Source of the DNA: Lacimicrobium sp. SS2-24
Lineage (GTDB): Bacteria; Pseudomonadota; Gammaproteobacteria; Enterobacterales; Alteromonadaceae
Direction of reading: 5' to 3'
Assembly (NCBI RefSeq): GCF_002201535.1
Contig: NZ_NIWW01000004.1
Location: 1 to 64,000 of the forward strand
DNA: 64,000 nt
Each line of letters opens with the position of its first letter. Position 1 is the first letter of the stretch. The notes under the pieces were generated by a model that was not told where the DNA came from, did not search any database, and saw only the letters and a list, made by a program, of their open reading frames with translations. Below, piece after piece: positions 1 through 7,716 of this stretch. The translations under genes and the position numbers were made by a program.

Positions 1-160
1 TTAAACGCTCATTTTTGCAGCAACCCCGTCCTGAGTGCTACCTCGCTGATGGGTTAACCCTCTTTCACCAGAGATTAAGGAATGCAAAAGTTGGCGTATG
101 ATAAATTAATGAGTACCATATCAGTGCTATTAACTTTTCAATTACATTTTAGGTAGTTAC

Positions 161-631
161 ATGAATCCATCTTTTCTTCTTTATATAATTGTTGCAGGTG
201 TTCTTGCGATATTGGCCTTCTTTCTCTTTCCTGCTGACCTGATGTTGTCGAATCAAGCCATGGCATTGGGATTACTCGTCGGCGGTATCGTTTCACCACA
301 ATTAGCCAAAATGTTTGTCCGCACAGCCGTTCAAGCTGCACAGCCAGACTCACCAAACACGACGAACATACAAGGTGAACGTAAAACGTTGTATGTGGGC
401 AACCTTCCTTACCGCGCCAGTGAAGAGGAAGTTTCCGAACACTTTTCCTCACATGGACAGGTCATCTCAGTGAGATTAATGAAGGACCGACGTACCGGTA
501 AGAGAAAGGGATACGGCTTTGTCGAAATGGCTCCTCAGGATGCTGAAAAGGCCATAACCGCTCTCAATGACACAGAGTTCCAGGAACGGACGCTTAAAGT
601 GCGGATGGCCAAAGACAAACAGGATCATTAA
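161..631 (+). CDS. Membrane-anchored RRM RNA-binding protein
   Basis: The 156-residue protein has two parts. Residues 5-24 and about 33-47 are hydrophobic and look like one or two membrane segments; residues 75-150 form a single RNA recognition motif with RNP2 LYVGNL (77-82) and RNP1 KGYGFVEM (116-123), including the aromatic positions that stack on RNA. A short polar linker rich in Pro/Asn/Thr joins them. The family is expected to bind single-stranded RNA; tethering to the inner membrane is inferred from the N-terminus. The start is the ATG at 161, with a weak AGGTAG ribosome site about 5 bases upstream. It is monocistronic and ends in a strong hairpin terminator shared with the convergent gene. 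RNA targets cannot be read from the sequence. Confidence 0.85.
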   Translation: MNPSFLLYIIVAGVLAILAFFLFPADLMLSNQAMALGLLVGGIVSPQLAKMFVRTAVQAAQPDSPNTTNIQGERKTLYVGNLPYRASEEEVSEHFSSHGQVISVRLMKDRRTGKRKGYGFVEMAPQDAEKAITALNDTEFQERTLKVRMAKDKQDH

Positions 632-673
632 AAGCATCGATTAGTAACACAAGGTTACTCACGGTGATAGGAA

Positions 674-703
674 AGAAAAAGCCTGCAAAAGCAGGCTTTT
701 TTT
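674..703. terminator. Bidirectional intrinsic terminator
   Basis: GCCTGC-AAAA-GCAGGC stem-loop (681-696) flanked by an A-run on the left and a T-run on the right, so it can terminate both the RRM gene and the convergent DUF5610 gene, whose stop codon touches it. Confidence 0.9.
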
Positions 704-1982
704 ATGCTTGTTCAGTGTTTACAGGCTGTGCAAGTACTGACTGAGGCAAATTGCTCATCAATTTACTATTAAACGTATGAAAACGATTAATTGCTTCAAG
801 CAAGTCGGGCGTCTGCACATCCGGCATTTTGTTCACTAATCCAGTGATCAGATTTTCATAACTCTCGCGGTCGGGCAATTTCTGCTGCGCCTTTTCCGCC
901 ATGTTCAGCATCCTTTCCAGATAATGGGACACGGTTTTCACCGGACCTAAGCCTTCCTGCCCCCGGTTTTTGTCATCATTATGTGAGACTGACTCATAGG
1001 TTTGAATCACTTTTGACTGTTCGTTACGACTGAGTTGCAATGCAAAGCTTGTCAACTCTGACTCATCAAAACCTATTTTCAGGGCCTGATTAAACGCCTC
1101 TTCAACATTGCCATTGTAGAACTCGTCCGCAACATCGGCCGCATTACCAACAAGCTCACCGATGGATTTGAGTTCATCCTCGTCTAGTTCACCGCGAACA
1201 GAGAAGCTAAAAGCATTAGCCTGATAGAACTGATAACTCTGGGACGCAGTGAAATTAAAACTCGTTCCCTCATCCTGAGACTGTTCTGAATCAGTGCCCT
1301 TGTCATCACCTGCACCATTTAACATCAGGCTTTGGTTATAGCTAAACTGAGTACTACTCTCGAAACGAATAGTCACCTCGTCGCCATCTTTAGTGATAAT
1401 ACTCAGTTCACTGTTATCATCTCTTGCGTAACCCACTGTTTGACTGACGGCTTCACTTTGCTCGGATTGGCCAAAAATCTTTTTCTCAAGCGTCTGCAGA
1501 CCATCTTCAATGAGTTCCTGACTCTTCTTAATCCCCGTAGAGATCTCGTCATTCATCACACCGGCCAAATCCCGCTCAGCCATTTTCACCCCTTTGAGGA
1601 CACCACTTCTGGCTTGCTCAAACATGGATGTCAATTTGTCATCATCTGCTCCCTTAGATTGGGCATGACGAATCGCTCCACCGACAAAGTTGAGCACATT
1701 TTTTGCTATTTCTTCAAAGTCGAATAGTGGCTTTTCTTCTTGTTGTGGACGCTCAAACTTGGAACGTTTGCCGTCGACAACAACATTTTCACTCATCGCT
1801 GAGCCAAATACATTCAAGGCAACTGATTTGGCTGATGCCATACTTTGCGATAGCGTTACCGCAGTGGCAGGCTGGCTCGCCGCCTGACGCAGTCCTGCTT
1901 CCCGCAACTGATTTTGTACATCAGAGCGTCCGGACTGATGCGCCCTGTCGCCCAGAAAGGCCTTAATTTCACCTAAGTTCAT
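702..1982 (-). CDS. DUF5610-type protein, predicted late flagellar class gene
   Basis: The 426-residue soluble protein has no signal peptide or membrane segment. The N-terminal region (about 1-30, MNLGEIKAFLGDR onward) and the helical segment near 85-170 resemble the DUF5610 family of marine gammaproteobacteria; function is unknown. The middle (about 200-260) is rich in Ser, Gln, Asp and beta-type sequence, the C-terminal half is acidic and helical. The ATG at 1982 is preceded by a very good GGAGGAAT ribosome site. The upstream region holds a sigma-28-like promoter (2009-2035), which suggests expression with late flagellar genes. The family name is from memory of sequence style and is less certain than the gene itself. 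Confidence 0.75.
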   Translation of the reverse strand: MNLGEIKAFLGDRAHQSGRSDVQNQLREAGLRQAASQPATAVTLSQSMASAKSVALNVFGSAMSENVVVDGKRSKFERPQQEEKPLFDFEEIAKNVLNFVGGAIRHAQSKGADDDKLTSMFEQARSGVLKGVKMAERDLAGVMNDEISTGIKKSQELIEDGLQTLEKKIFGQSEQSEAVSQTVGYARDDNSELSIITKDGDEVTIRFESSTQFSYNQSLMLNGAGDDKGTDSEQSQDEGTSFNFTASQSYQFYQANAFSFSVRGELDEDELKSIGELVGNAADVADEFYNGNVEEAFNQALKIGFDESELTSFALQLSRNEQSKVIQTYESVSHNDDKNRGQEGLGPVKTVSHYLERMLNMAEKAQQKLPDRESYENLITGLVNKMPDVQTPDLLEAINRFHTFNSKLMSNLPQSVLAQPVNTEQA

Positions 1983-2008
1983 GATAGATTCCTCCCACCT
2001 CGGTATCT

Positions 2009-2035
2009 ATATCGGCGGCTGTAGTACAAATATTA
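2009..2035 (-). promoter_or_regulatory. Sigma-28 (FliA) type promoter
   Basis: Read on the minus strand, TAATATTT is followed by exactly 11 bases and GCCGATAT. The flagellar sigma-28 consensus is TAAAGTTT-N11-GCCGATAA, so the match is 6/8 and 7/8 with perfect spacing. The predicted start site lies about 20 bases before the ATG of the DUF5610 gene, with the ribosome site in between. Confidence 0.7.
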
Positions 2036-2117
2036 GTCTTTTCGGATAAAAAGCCATGATGGCATTTCCCCTGTCGCTCTTGCTAAACTCTGCGCCCGGG
2101 AAAAAAGAGGACTCTCC

Positions 2118-3218
2118 ATGCGACCCACAGAGATAGACAGTAGCGATTATCAACAACACCTGAATCATAAAGCACAAGCTCTCAGAGACCGCTTCCGCGG
2201 CTTGAGCTGTCCATCACTGGAAATCTTTGAGTCAGCACCACTGCACTATCGCATGCGGGCAGAATTCAGAGTCTGGCATGATGGAGAGGATCTGTTTCAC
2301 ATTATGTTTGACCCGCAAACAAAAGAGAAATATCGGGTAGACCAATTCCCTCCTGCCAGCAGACTGATCAATGACGTTATGCAAGACCTATTGCCTTTGC
2401 TGCGTGCCGACTCTGTTGCTCGACGGAAGCTTTATCAAATTGATTACCTGAGCACCACCAGCGGAGAAATCCTGATCAGTCTTATCTATCATCGTACGCT
2501 AGACCAGCAATGGCAAGAGAGCATTGCTCCTATTCTGGCCGAGCTCAGGCAAAAATATCGGCTAGATATCGTTGGTCGGGCCCGCAAACAACAATTGCAC
2601 CTGGATAGAAACTATGTCATTGAAACCCTCAACATCAAAAACAGGGAATTGCACTTTAAACAAATAGAAAATAGCTTTACGCAGCCCAATGCCGGCGTAA
2701 ATCAAAAAATGATTGAATGGGCACTTGATGTCACACAGCAGTCTGAAGGTGACTTACTGGAACTGTATTGCGGTTTGGGAAATTTTACCCTGCCCATGGC
2801 AAATAACTTTCATCGGGTACTGGCCACTGAGATCTCTAAAGCATCGGTCGATGCGGCTCACTATAACTTGTCACTTAATCATATTGATAATGTAACCGTA
2901 ATTCGCATGTCCAGTGAAGAATTTACCCAAGCCAAAGAAGGAAAGCGCACCTTCCGCCGATTGCAAAATACCGATATTTCTGCTTTTAATTGCAAAACGG
3001 TGCTGGTAGACCCCCCTCGCGCAGGCCTGGATCCTGATACCTGCAACTTAGTCAGCAATTATGACAATATCCTGTATATATCCTGCAACCCGGATACCCT
3101 TTACGACAACCTGCAAACACTAACCAAAACCCATCAAATTGAGCGGTTCGCTTTATTTGACCAGTTTCCTTACACACATCATGCAGAATGTGGGGTTTTC
3201 CTGCGCCGCATCCGTTAA
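2118..3218 (+). CDS. trmA: tRNA (uracil-5-)-methyltransferase TrmA
   Basis: The enzyme makes 5-methyluridine at position 54 of tRNA using S-adenosylmethionine. The 366-residue length equals that of Escherichia coli TrmA. Visible features are the AdoMet-binding LELYCGLGNFTLP segment near 214, the DPPRAGL motif near 298, the nucleophile Cys323 in ISCNP and the general base Glu357 in HHAECGVF. The N-terminal half carries the RNA-binding part typical of TrmA and lacks the iron-sulfur cysteine cluster of RlmC/RlmD. The start ATG at 2118 follows AAGAGGA. It stands alone and converges on fabR with only 13 bases between the stop codons. Confidence 0.96.
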   Translation: MRPTEIDSSDYQQHLNHKAQALRDRFRGLSCPSLEIFESAPLHYRMRAEFRVWHDGEDLFHIMFDPQTKEKYRVDQFPPASRLINDVMQDLLPLLRADSVARRKLYQIDYLSTTSGEILISLIYHRTLDQQWQESIAPILAELRQKYRLDIVGRARKQQLHLDRNYVIETLNIKNRELHFKQIENSFTQPNAGVNQKMIEWALDVTQQSEGDLLELYCGLGNFTLPMANNFHRVLATEISKASVDAAHYNLSLNHIDNVTVIRMSSEEFTQAKEGKRTFRRLQNTDISAFNCKTVLVDPPRAGLDPDTCNLVSNYDNILYISCNPDTLYDNLQTLTKTHQIERFALFDQFPYTHHAECGVFLRRIR

Positions 3219-3230
3219 ATAGCGATGCGG
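3206..3230. terminator. Possible terminator between trmA and fabR
   Basis: CCGCATC/GATGCGG inverted repeat overlapping the trmA stop codon, in the 13-base gap between two convergent genes. The T-run after it is short and interrupted, so the call is weak. Confidence 0.4.
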
Positions 3231-3231
3231 T

Positions 3232-3834
3232 TCAGGTTTTGCCTGCATAGAAGGATGCTCCTTTTGCAATGATACGTAATTGCTGAATCAGTCGCTGTGC
3301 CTGCAAATCACGTTGCGCGGGACTGGCATCAATCGCTTCCGCACCAGCGCTGAACACCAGTTTGACCATCGCTTCGGCCTGTAAACCCGCAAGGTAAGGA
3401 CTCAAACCGGTATGATTGGCAGTGTAGTCACTTAACTCTTCAATAAAATGCTGTATTTCCCTTAATACCGCAGCCCGGAATGCCGGAGAAGTGCCAGAAT
3501 GCTCACGCAGTAACAGTCGGAATTCATTGCTATTAGCCACCACGAACTCCATAAACGTATTAACAGATGTTGTGATGACCCCGCCCCCTGCATCTATGCG
3601 TGAGCGGGCTTGTCTCATGAGTTGACGTAAAGCTAATCCCGCCTCATCCACTAAGGTAAGACCTAACTCGTCAATATCCTTGAAGTGGCGATAAAAAGAG
3701 GTTGGCGCAATGCCGGCAGCCCTCGCTACCTCGCGCAGACTAATACTGGACAGACTGCGTTGTTCATCTAACAGATTGAATGCGGCATCGATAATTGCCC
3801 TGCGGGTTTTCAGTTTCTGTTGCTGACGTCTCAT
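3232..3834 (-). CDS. fabR: TetR-family repressor FabR of unsaturated fatty acid synthesis
   Basis: The 200-residue TetR protein has a helix-turn-helix at about 28-52 ([20 protein letters not shown]), followed by an all-helical ligand domain with the FabR-like [19 protein letters not shown] segment. In E. coli FabR senses the unsaturated/saturated acyl chain balance and represses fabA and fabB. Here it is divergent from an acyl-CoA desaturase, and the 158-base gap holds two copies of a palindrome that fits a FabR operator. This makes the desaturase the likely target. The start ATG at 3834 agrees with the family length. Confidence 0.92.
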   Translation of the reverse strand: MRRQQQKLKTRRAIIDAAFNLLDEQRSLSSISLREVARAAGIAPTSFYRHFKDIDELGLTLVDEAGLALRQLMRQARSRIDAGGGVITTSVNTFMEFVVANSNEFRLLLREHSGTSPAFRAAVLREIQHFIEELSDYTANHTGLSPYLAGLQAEAMVKLVFSAGAEAIDASPAQRDLQAQRLIQQLRIIAKGASFYAGKT

Positions 3835-3934
3835 TCTGAGTAAACTTTTTGTCTAAGTAATTCAAAAGTGTGTGTCAGTGTATCACCAAATAGTATGATC
3901 TTTGCTTGCCTCGGCCACACAAACTGGATAAATT

Positions 3935-3970
3935 AGCGCACACTTGTTCGCTAGCGCACAGTTGTTCGCT
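3935..3970. promoter_or_regulatory. Tandem FabR-like operators
   Basis: Two 18-base imperfect palindromes lie head to tail with no spacer: 3935-3952 and 3953-3970. They differ at one base. Each is AGCGCACA-N2-TGTTCGCT, whose half-sites agree at 7 of 8 positions. This is the form expected of a FabR dimer site and it ends 22 bases before the desaturase start codon. Assignment to FabR rests on context and recall of the E. coli operator, not on a search. Confidence 0.75.
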
Positions 3971-3992
3971 CAAATTAAGTTATACTCCATAT

Positions 3993-5120
3993 ATGCAAAA
4001 GCCTCCCCTAATCCTGACCAATGTTTTACTGTTCTCTGTCACCTCGCTGATTTGTCTGCTGTTAGTTCCTTTGGAAGCCATTACAAATGGATTCGATAGC
4101 ACAGAAATTATTGCCTGTATCGTCCTGTTCTGGTTTTCGGGTCTGTCGATCACGGCAGGATATCACCGGTTGTGGGCCCACAAAGCATATGATGCCCACC
4201 CTTTGATTAAAGTGCTGTTTGCCGTCGGTGGCGCGCTGGCACTGCAAAACAGCATACTGCACTGGACATCCGATCATCGTGTTCACCATAAACATGTGGA
4301 CGACAATGACAGGGACCCCTATTCCGCAGGAAAAGGGTTCTGGTTTTCTCATATCGGCTGGATGCTGAGGGAGTATCAGGCGAGTCGTTATCAGGACTAC
4401 AACAACTGCCGTGACCTGCAAAAAGATAAAGTTGTTACGTGGCAACACCGGCACTACCTGATGCTGACGTTAGCTACCAACATTGGCCTGCCTGTAATGC
4501 TCGGATGGTTAAATGGTGATATCTGGGGGATGCTGTTGTTGGCGGGCGTATTAAGGCTGGCGGTAGTACACCATATTACTTTCTTTATTAACTCCCTTGC
4601 CCATATGTGGGGTAAGCAGTCATATACGGATAAAAACAGCGCCAGAGATAATGGAGTGCTGGCATTGTTTACCTTTGGTGAGGGTTATCACAATTATCAC
4701 CATATTTTTGAGTACGATTATCGAAATGGCATACGTTGGTGGCATTTTGATCCTACCAAGTGGTTAATACGGGGATTGTCTTTTGTGGGATTGACCAGCA
4801 ATCTGCGCAGAGTACCAGAACAACGAATTGAAAAAGCCAGAATGGAGATGCAACTTAAGCAAATCCAATCCAGAGTCGCAACACTGCCTAATGCACGCAT
4901 ACTCAGCCAGCGACTGCAGCATGAATATGAGCTACTGGCAGAAAAAATGAGTGCTTACTATGACGTCAAAAAGCATCGGCTTGAATTAAAAAAGAAGCAG
5001 GTTGTAGAACAATACGAACGGTTAGACCTTGATTTTAAATACCGGGAACTCAAGCACGCATTTATGCTGGCTAAAAGCCGTTGGCTTGAAGTCCACAAGC
5101 TACAGATAAGCTACACATAA
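3993..5120 (+). CDS. Acyl-CoA delta-9 desaturase
   Basis: This membrane enzyme introduces a cis double bond into saturated acyl chains using oxygen and a di-iron centre. The three histidine boxes are present: HRLWAH (58-63), HRVHH (95-99) and HNYHH (233-237). Hydrophobic pairs near 8-30, 38-55 and 160-200 fit four membrane segments. The last 100 residues are charged and helical, likely coiled coil, which occurs in related gammaproteobacterial desaturases. I chose the ATG at 3993 (375 residues) because the family begins with MxKPPLI; the longer reading frame from 3906 would run through the operators. No ribosome site is visible, and a TATACT box at 3981-3986 lies so close that the transcript may be leaderless. 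Confidence 0.93.
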   Translation: MQKPPLILTNVLLFSVTSLICLLLVPLEAITNGFDSTEIIACIVLFWFSGLSITAGYHRLWAHKAYDAHPLIKVLFAVGGALALQNSILHWTSDHRVHHKHVDDNDRDPYSAGKGFWFSHIGWMLREYQASRYQDYNNCRDLQKDKVVTWQHRHYLMLTLATNIGLPVMLGWLNGDIWGMLLLAGVLRLAVVHHITFFINSLAHMWGKQSYTDKNSARDNGVLALFTFGEGYHNYHHIFEYDYRNGIRWWHFDPTKWLIRGLSFVGLTSNLRRVPEQRIEKARMEMQLKQIQSRVATLPNARILSQRLQHEYELLAEKMSAYYDVKKHRLELKKKQVVEQYERLDLDFKYRELKHAFMLAKSRWLEVHKLQISYT

Positions 5121-5201
5121 GGTCTTGTTTTATCTAACACTTGCCTTTGTCGCAAATCTCAGCAAGGCTATCATTATTGATGATGAAAAATGAGATAATC
5201 A

Positions 5202-6635
5202 ATGGCACCTAAACCCCAAGGCAAAAGCACAGCTAAAAAAGAGCAGTATCAATACGACGCGGTCATTATTGGCACCGGCCCCGGAGGCGAAGGGGCTGCC
5301 ATGCAGTTGGCCAAGGCAGGCAAACGCGTCGCCGTAATCGAGCGACATGAATCCGTCGGGGGTGGCTGTACTCATTGGGGCACCATTCCCTCTAAAGCGC
5401 TGCGCCATTCGGTGAGTCGCTTAATAGAATATAATACGAATCCCCTTTTCAATGCCGGCGACCAAGCCATACACCTGACCTTTCAGGATATTCTTAAGCA
5501 TGCCAGTGCAGTCATCCGCAAACAGAGCCGTCTGCGAGGCAGTTTCTATGCCCGCAACGATGTGCAGGTCATCCAGGGCGAAGCCTCATTTATCGATAAT
5601 CACCACCTGAGTATTACCCGTAAAGACGGTTCCGTTGATCAGCTTAGTACCGGACAAGTGATGATTGCCACAGGATCTCGTCCCTACACGCCAGGCGATA
5701 TCGATTTCAATCATCCCAGAATTTATAACAGTGATTCTATTCTTTCATTAAAGAAGGATCCCAAGTCCATCATTATTTATGGCGCAGGTGTTATCGGCTC
5801 TGAGTATGCGTCTATTTTCCGCGGCATGGGCGTTAAAGTCGATCTGGTTAATATGCGTGATCGGCTGCTGTCTTTCCTGGATACAGAAATTTCCGATGCT
5901 CTGAGTTATCACCTTTGGAATAATGGCGTTGTGATTCGTCATAATGAAGAGTATACGTCTGTAGAAGGCCGTGATGACTCTGTGGTGCTGAACCTTAAAT
6001 CGGGTAAAAAGATGCGCGCAGATTGTCTCCTTTTTGCCAACGGGCGCACGGGTAATACTGATATGCTAAACCTGTCGGCCGTAGGACTAAAATCCGATTC
6101 TCGCGGGCAGTTAAAGGTTGATGAAAACTACCAAACAGATATCGACAATATCTATGCTGTAGGTGATGTCATTGGTTATCCAAGCCTGGCTTCAGCGGCG
6201 TATAATCAGGGACGGTTTGCCGCGCAGGCCATGCTCAGCGGGCACTGTCCAGCCAGTCTGGTGGAAGATATCCCTGCAGGCATCTATACCATTCCGGAAA
6301 TCAGTTCAGTGGGTAGAAATGAGCAAGAGCTGACCGCGCAGAAAATTCCCTATGAAGTAGGGAGAGCGCAGTTTATGCATCTGGCCCGGGCCCAGATAGC
6401 CAATACGCAGGTGGGTAGCCTGAAGATTTTGTTCCATCGGGAAACGAAAAAAATCCTCGGTATTCATTGCTTTGGAGAGCGGGCCTCTGAAATAGTCCAT
6501 ATCGGCCAGGCCATTATGCAACAAGATGGCGACGCCAATACCATTGAGTATTTTGTAAATACCACTTTCAACTATCCAACCATGGCCGAAGCCTACAGAG
6601 TGGCCGCGATCAATGGACTGAACAGGATATTCTGA
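5202..6635 (+). CDS. sthA: Soluble pyridine nucleotide transhydrogenase SthA
   Basis: The FAD enzyme transfers hydride between NADPH and NAD+, draining excess NADPH. The N-terminal FAD Rossmann motif [10 protein letters not shown] starts at 24; the NAD(P) Rossmann motif [11 protein letters not shown] lies near 193; the C-terminal half carries the [16 protein letters not shown] dimerisation segment. The GGGCTHWGT site (53-61) keeps only one cysteine (Cys56) where related disulfide reductases have two, which is diagnostic of SthA. Sequence agreement with E. coli SthA is high over the full 477 residues. It is monocistronic, starts at the ATG at 5202 and ends at a strong terminator. Confidence 0.97.
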   Translation: MAPKPQGKSTAKKEQYQYDAVIIGTGPGGEGAAMQLAKAGKRVAVIERHESVGGGCTHWGTIPSKALRHSVSRLIEYNTNPLFNAGDQAIHLTFQDILKHASAVIRKQSRLRGSFYARNDVQVIQGEASFIDNHHLSITRKDGSVDQLSTGQVMIATGSRPYTPGDIDFNHPRIYNSDSILSLKKDPKSIIIYGAGVIGSEYASIFRGMGVKVDLVNMRDRLLSFLDTEISDALSYHLWNNGVVIRHNEEYTSVEGRDDSVVLNLKSGKKMRADCLLFANGRTGNTDMLNLSAVGLKSDSRGQLKVDENYQTDIDNIYAVGDVIGYPSLASAAYNQGRFAAQAMLSGHCPASLVEDIPAGIYTIPEISSVGRNEQELTAQKIPYEVGRAQFMHLARAQIANTQVGSLKILFHRETKKILGIHCFGERASEIVHIGQAIMQQDGDANTIEYFVNTTFNYPTMAEAYRVAAINGLNRIF

Positions 6636-6653
6636 CCACGGCTCAGACACACA

Positions 6654-6691
6654 TAAAAAAAGCAGGCCCGATTACTCGGGCCTGCTTTTCG
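6654..6691. terminator. Intrinsic terminator between sthA and a small convergent gene
   Basis: AGCAGGCCCG/CGGGCCTGCT perfect ten-base stem (6661-6670 and 6677-6686) with an A-run before and a T-run after; it can serve both converging genes. Confidence 0.92.
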
Positions 6692-6704
6692 TTAAACCGG
6701 TTAC

Positions 6705-7007
6705 TTATTTTGTTCTGTTAGCCGCAACCAGTGCATCACGGTGTGTTACCACTTCAATCAGAAAACGCTCTGGATAAAAACGAATGGTAGCTACGGCATT
6801 ATCACCTGACTGGATGCTCGCTTGTTGATCAATACGGCTCACCATCTCGCGATACTGGATGTTCTGGCTGATTTTACTCTCAACACAACTCGGATCGACC
6901 GTCAGGGTCTCTTTGGCAACACAATCAGTCAGCTTATCAGACTTGTCTGCTGCCTGAGCCAAGCCAGTAAAACCCAGCATGGCCACTAAAATCATCAATT
7001 TACGCAT
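6705..7007 (-). CDS. Small periplasmic protein of unknown function
   Basis: The 100-residue product has a clear signal peptide (residues 1-19, cut after GLAQA) followed by about 80 residues of mature, mostly polar sequence with two cysteines (DCV and SCV, near 29 and 40) that could form a disulfide. I do not recognise the family. The start ATG at 7007 is preceded by GGAG. Upstream, TTGCGT-N18-TATATA (minus strand) is a plausible sigma-70 promoter. The gene is divergent from the glycosylase-like gene and shares its terminator with sthA. Confidence 0.75.
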   Translation of the reverse strand: MRKLMILVAMLGFTGLAQAADKSDKLTDCVAKETLTVDPSCVESKISQNIQYREMVSRIDQQASIQSGDNAVATIRFYPERFLIEVVTHRDALVAANRTK

Positions 7008-7125
7008 GGTGAACTCCTACAACAACTCCAATGAGTGTATATACATTTTAACATCACCTTGACGCAAAACGCAACATTTGACCGAACACAGTTATATGAC
7101 AGTATTATGACATTAAGGTGAATTT

Positions 7126-7716
7126 ATGGTTTCAGATGTGAATGACAACGAGAGACTGCTGCATCGCATTCGTCAGTGCACGCATTGCGAGGCTAGTTTG
7201 CCGCTGCAACCTAAACCGGTGCTCAGGGCATCGAGTGATGCACGTATTCTGGTTATCGGGCAGGCTCCAGGTATTCGGGTGCATCGTTCAGGCATCCCCT
7301 GGCATGATCCCTCAGGAGAGCGTCTTAGAGACTGGCTGGGGGTAGACGACAGCACGTTCTACGATGAGAAAACCTTTGCCATTATGCCCATGGGATTCTG
7401 TTATCCGGGTAAAGGCAAGAGCGGCGATTTACCCCCCAGGACTGAGTGCGCGCCATTATGGCATCCCGCTTTACTTGATAGCATGCCAAACATTCAGCTC
7501 ACGCTATTGATAGGACAATTTGCGCAAAACTATTATCTGAAGGATAAACAACCACTGACGCAGAGGGTGAAAAGCTTTGAAACCTACCTGCCCGACTACT
7601 TTGTCCTGCCACATCCATCTCCCAGAAACAACCTATGGCTGGCACGACATCCTTGGTTTGAATCCCACGTCATTCCTCACCTTAAAAACAGGATATCCCG
7701 CTTACTTGCCTTCTAA
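7126..7716 (+). CDS. Uracil-DNA glycosylase family protein
   Basis: The 196-residue protein has the hallmarks of the uracil-DNA glycosylase superfamily: the GQAPGIRVHRSGIPW motif (about 45-60, motif A region) and HPSPRN (about 165-170, motif B). A paired CxxC near 18-21 (CTHCEA) recalls a metal site but only two of the four iron-sulfur cysteines of family 4/5 enzymes are evident. Role in base-excision repair is inferred; the substrate may differ. The ATG at 7126 follows AAGGTGA. The 3' end overlaps the convergent regulator gene by 15 bases. Confidence 0.8.
   Translation: MVSDVNDNERLLHRIRQCTHCEASLPLQPKPVLRASSDARILVIGQAPGIRVHRSGIPWHDPSGERLRDWLGVDDSTFYDEKTFAIMPMGFCYPGKGKSGDLPPRTECAPLWHPALLDSMPNIQLTLLIGQFAQNYYLKDKQPLTQRVKSFETYLPDYFVLPHPSPRNNLWLARHPWFESHVIPHLKNRISRLLAF

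Noticed and set aside
1-160. Possible end of an upstream gene at the left edge
   Set aside because: The minus-strand frame ending at position 1 is closed by a stop at 106-108, so there is no evidence for a truncated gene; I see only intergenic sequence here.
3906-3992. N-terminal extension of the desaturase
   Set aside because: The 29 extra codons would translate the operators; the family begins at the methionine at 3993.
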